DNA of 64,000 nucleotides from Chaetorhynchus papuensis (lineage: Eukaryota > Chordata > Aves > Passeriformes > Rhipiduridae), in NCBI GenBank assembly GCA_013396525.1, contig VWYX01000211.1, forward strand, positions 826,223-890,222. The letters run 5' to 3'. Shown in pieces: positions 22,701 to 34,198 of this stretch; positions within the stretch are counted from its first letter, which is position 1; the number at the start of each line of letters is the position of its first letter. The notes below the pieces were generated by a model that was not told where the DNA came from, did not search any database, and saw only the letters and a list, made by a program, of their open reading frames with translations. A program made the position numbers and the translations under genes.

Positions 22701-25700
22701 GTATTTCAGGCATGTTTTCATGTTGCATATGCTGTCGTATTGTTGTACTAAATTATTTTCTCTTTCCATTGTGTTTATTATGTTGCATGTGACACACAAG
22801 AAAATTATTAGAAATATTTAGGGAAAGGACAACTTTTCAATACTATGAAAAATAGTGTTTAGAGTCTTGTTTGAAATGTGATGATTTGAATATTTTTGAT
22901 GCTTCAGACTTCTAAGTAGAAGGACCTTTAGTTTTTTCCTTTTTTTTTTTTACCCCAAAATCTCCTTTTTTCAGCATCTATTCTATCTATTGTATGTGAC
23001 GCTTAATTTTCCAGTAGACTACAGAGCCAACACATTTACAGCTACTCAAGTCACCCTTGGGCATTTTCTGAAGCTGGTGACTGTGCTGTACTGTAGGATT
23101 TAAACACTAAGCATGCTTTACCTTGAGAACAAGTGCTTGCTGCAGTTTCTGATTTCAGTAGCAAATTCTGACCTTGGCTTCTGCCAGCCTCAAAGGAAGA
23201 TCTGAGCTGCCCAGATCACTGATTAATGGGATAAGGAGGCTCCAGACTGGGAGTTTAAGAGGAGAATAAACAAGGATGGAGTAAATGAAGTAAAACAATT
23301 GCTTTACTCCTGGATCAGTTAGGATGGTTATGAGTTGCAGTAAACCCTTCATCCATGCTTTGACTTACTTCTGAAGGATGTGTGTAGTTAAAATCAATAT
23401 CTAGCTTCACTTCTGGGTGTGACTCTGCAGTGGTGTAGCATGTAATGCTTCCCTTAGCCCAGCTCAATCCTCTGGGGATCTATCTGCTATTCTTTTGCTG
23501 AAAATTATTGGGTTTTTGATGTTCGTTCTTTGCAGTAAGACCTGAAGGACTACAGGTATTCCATAAATATATATTTACAGAGCAGCCTCTGTAAAACCCA
23601 GTTAACTTTCTTAGAAGGCAAACTGAAAAAGTCACAGTTGGCTTGTAACAATGTTTAATGGGAGCTTGAGGAAATAATGAAAAATTCAATGCGAGCATGA
23701 ATCACTCCAGAAAATACCAATCTATAATCAGTAATTTTACTGTCAGAACCTAGAGATTTCACCAACAGGTACTGTGCAGACACTAAAATTAGAAAAAAAT
23801 TATGGCCTTTGAAATGACACGTCAGACCCATAGATTACTCATGGCTGTATTATACAATATTTACTTGCAGTTTTATTCAGGGTAATAGAACTGCTGCCTC
23901 TATATGGGGGTAGTGATTTATTCTTACTCAGACATCCCTAATGTGACTAAATATTATTTTAGTATATGAATTCCTTTTTAAATCCACAAACTAAAATAAT
24001 TTAGAATGATTGAAATTCTAAGTTCAGGTAAATTATCACTGCTGTACATATACATAAGCTGCACAGCCAGTGAATAATGCAAGGAATGAAATTAGGAGGT
24101 CTTGAAAGACTTCATTGGGAACAGTTTGAATCTCTTTTCTCCATGGCAATTCACTATTCATGATGCTGAATACTATTACTTATTCTTGGATGTGCAACCT
24201 TTAAAAAAAAGATTAAAAAATGAAGTATGCTTTCAACTTCTGTCATTTTTACACTTATTTATGTGTTGCCTTTTGATGATTTAACTGTACTTAATTTTTA
24301 ATATAATGTAGATATTTAATACATTAATAATACACATTGAAAATATTATGACATTCATTCTCTCTGGGTATTTGGTATGGCATATTAATATTGCAACCTC
24401 TGTGTGACTTATTGTAACCCACTTTATGCCTGAAAGCAAACTGGATTTTTAAAGAAAAATGCATCTATCCAAACCATTGCACTATTCCCTGTGGTGTGTC
24501 TTTGTTGGTTTAGGTCAGCAGAAATGAATATAAATGAAACAGTAGACGGTCATATGTTGATTAAGATCATGTTAAGTGACACTTAATATTTGTGTGTATT
24601 TCTGAATTTAGAAATTTTTTTAGCAATTTTAGAAACAAACATTACAAGAAAGCTTCCTATATTACAAAATTCTTGTTAAAAAGTAAGTTATTTTATTTCA
24701 ATCAATTTATTTGTAATGAAACTAAATGAAGATTCACTGACTTTAGTAGGAGACCTGTTTGAAATTCTGGGTGAAAGACTGAATCTCAAAATTTTATAAG
24801 TGATGTTCTGTGAAAATGTATGCTATTTGAGACAGACAACATGTTCTTACTCTGAGGACTGTGGAAATCAGAATTGATTTTTTTACAAGAAAATATTTGA
24901 ACTTCCCTCCTTAATCTTGATAACTCTTACTGATCTAGATAGTTCCAGCAAATATTATGGACTTTGACTCTCACATTTTTCACTGGTTTCATTTACAAGG
25001 AAGTCTAAGGACAGTGAAAAGCTACATATATGCAGGATTGTAGCCTCAGTGATTTCTATTATCTTTTTTCCTATTACCCATTCTTGAATTAGGGGAAAGC
25101 AGGAATTAAAATGAGCAGTAAAAAAAATCAGTTGTGTTCTGAAGTGAGTAGTAAGAGAGACCTTGGGACTGGTTAATTTGTGAGCTTCTAATTTACATAA
25201 AACATTTAAATCATCAGCATTCTATTTAAATAGAGAAGATTTTCAAAACTGTTGTAAATAAGGGCAAGACAGGAATTACTGCACTCTGAGTGTTTCCAAG
25301 TGGTTTTCCTATTGCTGTAGAAACTAAGTGATGATTTATTTGTTTCATTTTGATTCCAGGAGGACAGGAAATGCTATGTAGTTTCAGACAAAGCAGTGAA
25401 ATAAAGAGCCAACAACTATCAGAGAAATTCTAATAATTTAGCTGTGTGACACGAGAATGCAATCTTTGCTAACTTTAGTGGTGTCTGAGAATTACAAATT
25501 CCTGTTGTTTTGTCTTTGTAAAAGGTCTTGCTAGATACAAAAATTAAAAAAAAGAAAAAGAAAAAGGAAGGATGCTGAAGATATTCACACTCTGAGAATA
25601 TGTTGTTATTATTTCTTTTCAGTGGAATAATATCTGTGCACATAAAAACTCCATGATTCTTTCAAAAGTGGAGGAGGGAGTAATTTAAAACTGTTAGGTT

Positions 25701-26126
25701 TGTCCATGAACATATTTTTCCATTCGTTTAGGTCACAGGTCTCTAGAATATTCACAAAGCCTTCATTATTAGGCTGTCTTTTCCAGAAAATTGGTTTAAG
25801 GGGACACCTGTTTAACTTCTACTGGACTGTCTTTCCTTAAAGCAAATAAACATCAACTGCTGAATAGTTTCCTGCATGCATTACTAAGTTCCAGCTGGGA
25901 ATCTGAAGAGTGTGCACACATTTTCTAACTGTTCAGCTACACCAGTAATCTACCTAATAAATATGGCTGGCAAGCTCTACCAAGAAATGGTAAAGAGCCC
26001 TTCAGTACAAGAATGCAAAATGTACTTTCTGGCACTGTAGGTTCTGAATTAAGTTGAGCATGTGTTTCAAATGTGTGTCAGTGACAAGTAGAGAAATAGC
26101 CTGCAGATAATTCTATGTTTTGAAAA
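22701..26126. other. Unique AT-rich non-coding DNA
   Basis: No gene, RNA gene or recognisable transposon was seen. Open frames are short and unremarkable. An A-rich purine run lies at about 25541-25573. Confidence 0.6.
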
Positions 26127-26158
<32 letters not shown>

Positions 26159-26206
26159 GGTTTATCATCATTATTACCATTTCTATCATTATTATCATTA
26201 TTATCT
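26127..26206. repeat. (GAT)n microsatellite facing an (ATC/ATT) tract
   Basis: About ten GAT repeats (26127-26158) are followed at 26164-26206 by ATCATCATTATT-type trinucleotides. The second tract is partly the reverse complement of the first, so the pair could fold into an imperfect hairpin. Confidence 0.9.
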
Positions 26207-29200
26207 AGGACATTTCAGTAGACATTGACCCAAGAGGTTAAGATCCTAAGAATAGTTTACAAAAATAGCTTCCACTTCAATTAAACTCTCCTACTGATTA
26301 CCTGAAGTCATTATAAAGTTGTTTAATACTCCATTGAAGAGTGAAACTTTTCTTTTGACTACAATGTAAGTTACATAAGCTACAATTTGGATGCGAAATT
26401 TTTGTAACTTTTCCAGCAGAAGTCTTTTGTTATGGCAAAAAAGGCAGCAAAACAAATTTCCCTTGAGAATAGAGGATAAATTAATGAGCATATGGTGCCT
26501 TTTGTTTCTTCAAAGCAGATGGAGTTTTACTTTCAGTTTTACAATTATCTTCACATTATTCTTGATTACTCACCTTACCTTTGCTGTGATCATGTTAGGA
26601 ATAAAGAAAGCAAGGCCATGTCCATGATGTTGAAAGTGAGAAGAAAATATAGGCTATTCTGCATTCAAAAAAAAAAAAAAAGAGAACATTGTCAAACTTA
26701 TGGCTTGTATCGGAGCCTGGTAGATAGGAAAAAACACAGAAATGTCTTCACATCAAAGTCTTAACTTAAGCATGGCCTCAGATGCTCATTTTAGGAGGAT
26801 TGCATAAAATTATGTAAATGAAAATTGTTACTGTTGCTGGCATATATTTTTGTTTCAGTAAAATTATTAACTTTTTTGGTCCACCTTTCCCCTACACCAG
26901 AAGGATAGAATAATTCCCAGAGATAAATATTAAGAGTTTTAACTCAGAGAAGTTCCTAAAAAACCTATTTAACTTGCAGTTTACTAAGACCTAAACAACT
27001 TAAATAGATATTTTAGAATTTACATATCATTAATTAAAAACAAGTTTGTACATTTTTGGGTCAAATAAATATCTTCTTTATATTTAAAAAAAAAATCTAT
27101 GTTGATAATAGGATGTTCAATAACTTTGCAATGGATTTGTTTTCATGTTAGAGATGGGATTGCCTGAGCATTCTATAAGTGGTCAGAGCAATATGAGAAG
27201 TTCTCAAAAAAAGAAGATAAGGAGGACAATATAATTACTTGCAAGAGAGTCAGTAAATGAGTCAGTATTTCCAGTCCTGAAAAAGTTGATGGCGTTGAAA
27301 TCATAGATTGTTCACAAAGGAAATAAATCTGGATAAGTTTGAAGTTGTTGATGAACTCTTACAAAAGCAGGGGTTTTCTGCTAAAATCAAAAGTTTAAAC
27401 AGTATACCTAAAAAAGTTTTTGCCTACTTTTATGGATAAAAGGTGTGAAAATTAATTTTTTTTATTCTGCAAGTGTGGAAGGTTGTTAAATCGAGTGTGA
27501 ACGTCTAATTATGTTTTAAAAGACGTGAAACTCAGCTATCTAACACTAACCTCTAGTGAAATACCAAACTAAAGATTAAGAAAATGTACTGAACATAATA
27601 GTGTTATTTTAGCACATCTGATAAAGCCAAAACATTGCAAGTGTTAATAGGTCTTTCATGTCCTGTTAAAATGAAACTTATACCAAATTAACTCACTTTT
27701 AAAGATTTTCCTTTAAGTTCTTTATGAGGCAAGGATTATTTGAACATCTTACTAGCTTTGTTGATCTTTCTGTGTTGCCTATCCACTGCTGTTGTAGGTG
27801 TTGGTCCTAACAGTTTAATGTCAAGTTTGTCTATAAATAGAAAACAATTTTCTAAAAGTTTTTGGGGTTTTTTTCCTTCCTCTTGATGAAAATTGAAACT
27901 TTATAATAATGTTGGGGCGGGGTTGGGAATGTGTGATTTTTCTGTCACCACAAGAATAAGCAGAACCCAACCAGCAAAAAATGGGGTCATTTAGTTTGAT
28001 AAAAATTCTGTATTATGGTATTTGGACTATTGAAGCAACTGGAATGTCTGTGGGGTGGGGGGTGGAAATAGTGTGAAATAGCTAAATAGTCTGTTGGATA
28101 ATTTTGCAGTTTTGCATCATAGAAAACTTCTCAAATTTCTAACATATTGAAGTAAAAAGCATTCTGGCAAAATTCCATTCCTTCATGTCCTTTTAAGTAA
28201 ACTGTTTTGACACTACTTCAATTCCTCTTCTGGCCCATATATCAAATGGTCAAGCTCTGCTGGAAAGCTGACTGAAATAACCGTCTGCTTCTATTCACAC
28301 TGTGAACTTTTAAAACTTACTTATTGATAACTCTCACTTGTTTCATACTGTTTCTTCAACTCCATTAAAATATCAAGACTCTTGCCTACCTCTTGCCATT
28401 ATTTTCCTTCTCATTGCCTTGATTTTTGCCTCTCATTATCTTGCCTCTTTTTCTTTGGTAGACCGCTCAGTATGAATCCACTAGAAAATATTTCCCTTCT
28501 TTTCTTATAATACTACAAAATACCTGAATGTTCTTGATTCTTCACCAAAGCAAGTATTTGTGAGTACCTCTATTACGTGTAACTCCGTGTAACTGTGACC
28601 CTTGATGGAAACATTAATAGAGAAGATGAATTACTTATGCAGTCAATATCAAAAGCTTGTGCATTGTAATTTCACTGCATATTCTCAGCAAAAATTAAAT
28701 GAACATGTCGCACCATCAAGAAATGGCTCAGAATCAAGGAATAAAATACAGCCCTGATATCAATATTATATTTCCTGTGAGGAAGCAACCTGTTGTTACA
28801 TGTGAAATGCCCACTTGGTAACTCAGCTGTCGGGAATAGGTTTGTGTTGAATAACAGAGAAGAACAGGGGGATGTGGGACGGGCAAACTGTGTGGCACTG
28901 TCCTAAGATCCTAACCAAAGCACTTTGAAAATCACTTATGGCCACTAGACTGAATCTGCTATGTTCTGTTTTTCTAGATAATTGTTTTTTAGGCAGAGTT
29001 GAGCTCTTCAAACTTGGTGCACTGAGGATAAATTACTTCAATAAAAATTCTATTAAAACTACAGAAAGTTATCTTTTAAGATTCTGAAGCATTTGAGTGG
29101 ATGAGTGAATACATGCAATCTTGTAATCCCTGCTCTAATGAACAACAGTAAAACTTTAGGAACCTTCTTTTTGGTCCAGATGACTTAAATGCTAAGAATT

Positions 29201-32200
29201 ACATTTAACAGAACAGTAGAATTGTTCACAGCTGTTAATAGTTGCTATTTTACATTCATTTATGTCACCGTATAAGCCTTTTCCTTAGAGCTAGTGGAAA
29301 GCATTTCTCTTGCTGTTTTGCCTTTATCCCTAAGCACAGGTATTTTCTGTCTTAAGTAGATTCATATATTGATTAAAATGTTTTCAATATCTGGTTAATA
29401 TAGATAGATCACTCCCTTATGATCACTTCCATGTGTTATTTCTCTCACCATACCAGACAAATTCAGGATAGTTTTACCCCACAGAGCAAGATTACATTTA
29501 ATGAATTACTGCCTCCCTGCCTCCCTTTTCTTCCTTTCTTGAGAAGGTACACGGCCCTGTGGTCAGCCCATAAATAACACATTGAAGTTTAGAAGCCTCA
29601 AGGTCTCCCCTTTGACCTGAAGTTCTGGCACCTGAATATAAATAAGTTGAAATAAGAAGGTAGACATGCCAGAGTGGTAATATTTGGTGACTGTTGACAT
29701 TTTCTTTCTGAAGAATGTCATACTTAGCCTTACTATAGATTATAGTGGAAATATTTATATATAGGAGGGGAAAATAAAAACCAACTCAACAGTAAAGTAT
29801 CAACAAGTAAATGCAAGATTTATTTGCTGAAACAAGTACCTGAATACTGGTGGTGCATTTTGGTGTGGCAATATCCTTTAAAGATGATGGAATACTTAAC
29901 ATTTTTAGGATGCTACCTGTTGGAAGCAAGCAAAGCATTGCATTTTTAAGGGTAAGTGATAATGAATAGCTATTGTTTTGTAAGATCTATGGTGAAAAGT
30001 ACATCAAACTAGTCAAATCACATGTTTCTTCTCTGTCACGCCATTTTACCAGCTCTGACTACATTTTACAGAAGTTAAGAGACTGAAAAAAGCAAGGATA
30101 TAATTTATATGAAAGTTGGAGGAAAAAAAATTCTTAATTGTATTTAGCCAACAAAAGATTTGGGGAGGAAAGCCTGAGAAGACTGCTGATAAAAACTGAA
30201 ATGACTTAATTAGATGTTAAGAAGTATAATCCCAACATCCCTATCATTCATGGCAATTAGTTGATGATTGCTGTTCAGTTTTTGACTACTCTCAGATTGT
30301 GATCTTACCTTCGTTTTTCAGAAGATTATTTAATATTTATGAATTTATTTCTATTAGAACTTTTAGTTTTCTGTTGGTTTTTTTTCACTTGCTTGTACCC
30401 TATGTGCATGCATGCTTTATAAATCAGTCATGATAGAGCAATCACAAGAAATTTTTCATAAGAGAACATTTAGTGTTGCCTGACTATCTGGCACTCCCTA
30501 GAGTGAGTGTGGTCACAGCAGAGATTCCCATGAAGCCAGGAATTTAGGGATTTCTTTTACATTGATCGTTAAGGAGGCTGCCATAAATTCCATTCCCCAG
30601 TGAAATAACTGCTGAAGAAATGATTGGGGAAGAAAAAAATTTTAAAAATCCTAAATGAATTATATATAAGAGCATATAACATATGTAATGAGATATTTAA
30701 TATCAGATTCATAGTACTTTTAGGTTTTAATGCATAATACAATATTGTAATAATAGAATATTTTACAAAAAATAGAATTTAATCATTTAATAGACATATT
30801 TTCATTGAAATATAGGCATTTGAAACATTTCTTGTTCAAGCCTAATCATTAAGACTTTCCAGTTGTCTAATTTAGATTTTTCAAATTGAATGCCCTGCAT
30901 GATGATTAAAGAACTTCCTAATATTTACATGCCTTGGATTATTTAAGACAAATATTAAAATCTATCCACTATAAATATTTGTTTCAGTATTCTCTGGGGT
31001 CAATAAAAAGATGCTCCTGGACTTTACTGAGCTACCTATGGAACTGGATTCCATAGTAGAACTCCATTTTTTAAAGTAACAGTGAAGATCTTGATTTTGG
31101 AAAGAATTCAGTCAAGATACTTTTATATCATTTTATGTCTATACCCATGTCATTGCATTCTTTCTGGTTTCAAGTGCTATTCCTACAATTTATGTCCTAA
31201 ATTAGGATTGAGCTACCTCCCTACTACATCATTTACTTCACAGACTTAAGGTGCATTCCAGGAGGCTGTACGTTTATCACTTGCTGCTTGCTCCACATTG
31301 GCCACAGACATCACAGGGCCACAATCTCCTGCTTGCATTTAGGCAACACAATAATGTTAGTGTGAACCTGTATGTTGAGAAGTGCAGCAGCCTCTAATGT
31401 AATTTCAACCATGCACTCATTTTTCTAAGTAAAAGTTGACAATTTTCTAAAGGCTTAATTCAACTCTGTTGAACATCAGTGTAGTGTATTTCCATGGGTA
31501 CTTGCTCAGACCCTTCGAAATTAAATGTGGTAAATATAAGCAGCAATTTTACTGGTGAAAAGATCTCAATGAAAATAAATTTTCTATCTTTATTCTTCTT
31601 TATAGATATTTGTGAAAGAAATAACATTTTTATTGATTTCAGTCATTGAAAATAACGCCATGCAACCCATGCAAGAAAGAGTCATTAAAGATCAATAAGG
31701 AAAAAAAGGAAAAAATATCAGGCACTGATGGGTGTGCCAACAGTTAAAATACCCAGACTATGTGTCACTTCTTTTCCTTTGTGAGTTGTTTTCTGCATCC
31801 TGATGTCAATATGCACTGAAATTGAAACTAACATTAACATAGACTTGTACAAAATTAGTATGTCTAACATGACTACTTAATGGTAATTCAAGGTTCAGGA
31901 TTACCTGCTAAATGAAGTCCTGTGGAGTGTATTCATTAAACAAGGAGAGATTTCTTTTCCTACAGATTTGCTTGGGCGTTTTTTTATTTGGTTTGTCTGT
32001 GGGCTTTGGGGTTTTTTTAAACCCAAATACTTAACTTATTTTTTCTTAGTTTTCTTAGTTTTCACCATCTGGATATTGGCAGCGGGCAGTCACTGTTCCA
32101 AAAAGCACTTAGCAATATGGACACAAAATATAATAGAGGCCTCTTGGAAGATTTCTAGAGTTTAAAGATCCTCCAAGATTTTGTAATACTTCTGAGGGCT

Positions 32201-33819
32201 ATATTTAGTGATGCCTGCCAAAATGTTTCCTCTAACACCTTTACTACCATTGATGGAAATACAGTATTTAACAAAAGAATTTGATACTGCATGGAATTTC
32301 ACCATCAGGTGGTATCCATTTCCATACTTAAAGGTATCCCTTGTGTATGCAGCTCCTTGCTTTGTTATGTTTATAAGTAAATACAATTTTTTTGTATCCT
32401 TTTATTAGGATGTAATGCAACTTTGCAGCCTGAAATTGGCAAGTATGGTTCCTTGTGCCAAAATGATTTTTAAGAGGAAACACGTCTTGTACTTTAGAAC
32501 ATTTTGCCATCTCAGGAGGATTGAGGTGGGCAATGAGGTGTGTGAAAAGGTTGGAGGAAGAAAAATAACAACACTTCCCTTTACCAAAGGGAGCTCTGTT
32601 GGCAACAGTAGTGAATAAACATCTTCTGGTGTTAGTCTCTTCAGCTTGAATTCCAAAGTGCAATTTATTTCATTTTATCTCTGACAGACCATTCACTTAA
32701 TATAAAGAACAGCTTTAAGTGTGGCTTGTGCAGCTTTTTATCACAAGTAAATGCTGAGAGGACACATGTAAATGATATCCGTTGTACTTAGTTTTTATAC
32801 GCTGGACATGAAGCAAATGTACCACATGCTGAGATCAAATGTCTTTGGGCTGAAGAAAGAAAATAAAGCAAACTATTTAGTTTTTCAGTAATGCGCACTG
32901 CTTTGGTTGCTTATTTGTGGTACCTAAGTGTTTAAGGAATTTTTATTCATTTTCAAGTAGGAAAGGTGCAAGGACATTGTGCATCTATTGAAAAGATAAT
33001 GAGATGATAGTGCTTGAAGTGTTATCTTAGTCCCCAGCATTTTTTTGATATCTTATATTTTCTTCTTCACTCATCCATGACTCAATTCTCAAACAATCCT
33101 ACTGTGGCACTAATGTACCTATTTTTTTTCTCACTGTCTTAGCACAAAGAATATGTGGGAGTTAGCCATGAATATTTACTTCCTAATAGGTTTGCCTAGG
33201 TATCAGTGAAAAGCATGGTATAATGCTCAAAAAAATTGTTTTTCCCTTCCAGGTTGTCTAAAAAAATATTTTAAAGTATTGTTGATTAACCTAAATAATA
33301 TAATCATTTATTACGTATTTCACAGAAAAGTTGAACTTCATGTGTTGCTGGGTTATTGATGACTCAGAACCCACAGCTGTTTACTGTCATGTATAGATGA
33401 GAGCCCACTTCCCAGCAAACAGGCATCCTAAAAATAGCCTCTAAGAGGTGCCAGGAATCTTCTACCAAGTGCACTGATGCACCCATTCCCCTCAGATACG
33501 GCTAATGTGAATGAACCCTAAGGCTTATCAGTCAGGCAGAGAAGCAATTTTTAATTTTTTTTTTTCCTTTTCAGGAATAGTTTAGTGAGCTGAGAGTTTT
33601 CTTAGGAAAGTTCTTTTACAGACATCCTAGAATGGCCTGAAATGAAAATAAAAATGTAAAGAAAATATTCCAATTAAGGAGTCATCAGGTCTAAAGTGTG
33701 TATTTGAAATGGTGTAATTTATTTTAAACCATACCTTAGTCAGGATGTCTCATGACTGACTTGTTCTGTCCATGTAAACAGATGTTTCTGAAGAGTAATA
33801 CTCAGGGTCGTGGCCATCT
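26207..33819. other. Long unique AT-rich non-coding stretch
   Basis: No gene, RNA gene or recognised transposon was seen over about 7.6 kb. It has short A runs (26667-26681, near 27086) and G-rich patches near 27914 and 28051. The open frames at 32162-32663 overlap on both strands and show no family motif. Confidence 0.6.
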
Positions 33820-33955
33820 CAGGAAGTGTTCAAAAGGCATGTGATTGTGGACTCGGAGAGATGATTTACTGGTGAATGCAAATGGTTCTGGGGTAATAGT
33901 TGTCCTTGATGACCTTGGAGGTCTTTTCCAACCTTAGTGATTCTGTGATTCTGTA
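33820..33955 (+). mobile_element. CR1 retroposon 3' fragment
   Basis: It contains CTCAGGAAGTGTTCAAAAGG, then a diverged middle, then TTGATGACCTTGGAGGTCTT and TTCCAACCTTAGTGATTCTG, ending in TGATTCTGT repeats. This is the canonical CR1 3' terminus. It appears to be a different subfamily from the copy at 17611, which ends GGTCCCTTCCAACCC. Confidence 0.85.
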
Positions 33956-34105
33956 TTGATCTCTCCCAATTTTGGTTTAACCTAGTCCTTCCAGCTTCCT
34001 GTTTGAAGTCTGGAGAGAGTGAATTCTATCCAGAGGTGGGGACTTTGCTGCTCTCAGGATGCAGTGAGTCTTTCCTTAAAGCCTCTTTCCTTATACCTCT
34101 TGCAG

Positions 34106-34198
34106 GTCACATTAGGTACAGATGAATATGTGGAAAATACAGATTTGGCTGTGAAAAAAGGAGTCCCAACAAAAGTGGAAAGAGTCAAATGCTGTTAA
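34106..34198 (+). other. Candidate terminal exon D
   Basis: The acceptor TTCCTTATACCTCTTGCAG (AG 34104-34105) opens into a codon-aligned frame of 30 residues. It begins VTLGTDEYVENTDLAVKKGV, ends VERVKCC, and stops at TAA 34196-34198. The composition (acidic and lysine-rich, two terminal Cys) looks protein-like. The same frame is also open upstream of the AG, so the boundary is not proven by the frame. It is phase-compatible with exon C, but 17 kb away. No family was recognised. Confidence 0.18.

Noticed and set aside
32162..32663. Overlapping open frames of 65-111 codons on both strands.
   Set aside because: They overlap each other in several frames, which points to a chance scarcity of stops. 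No family motif or splice structure was seen.
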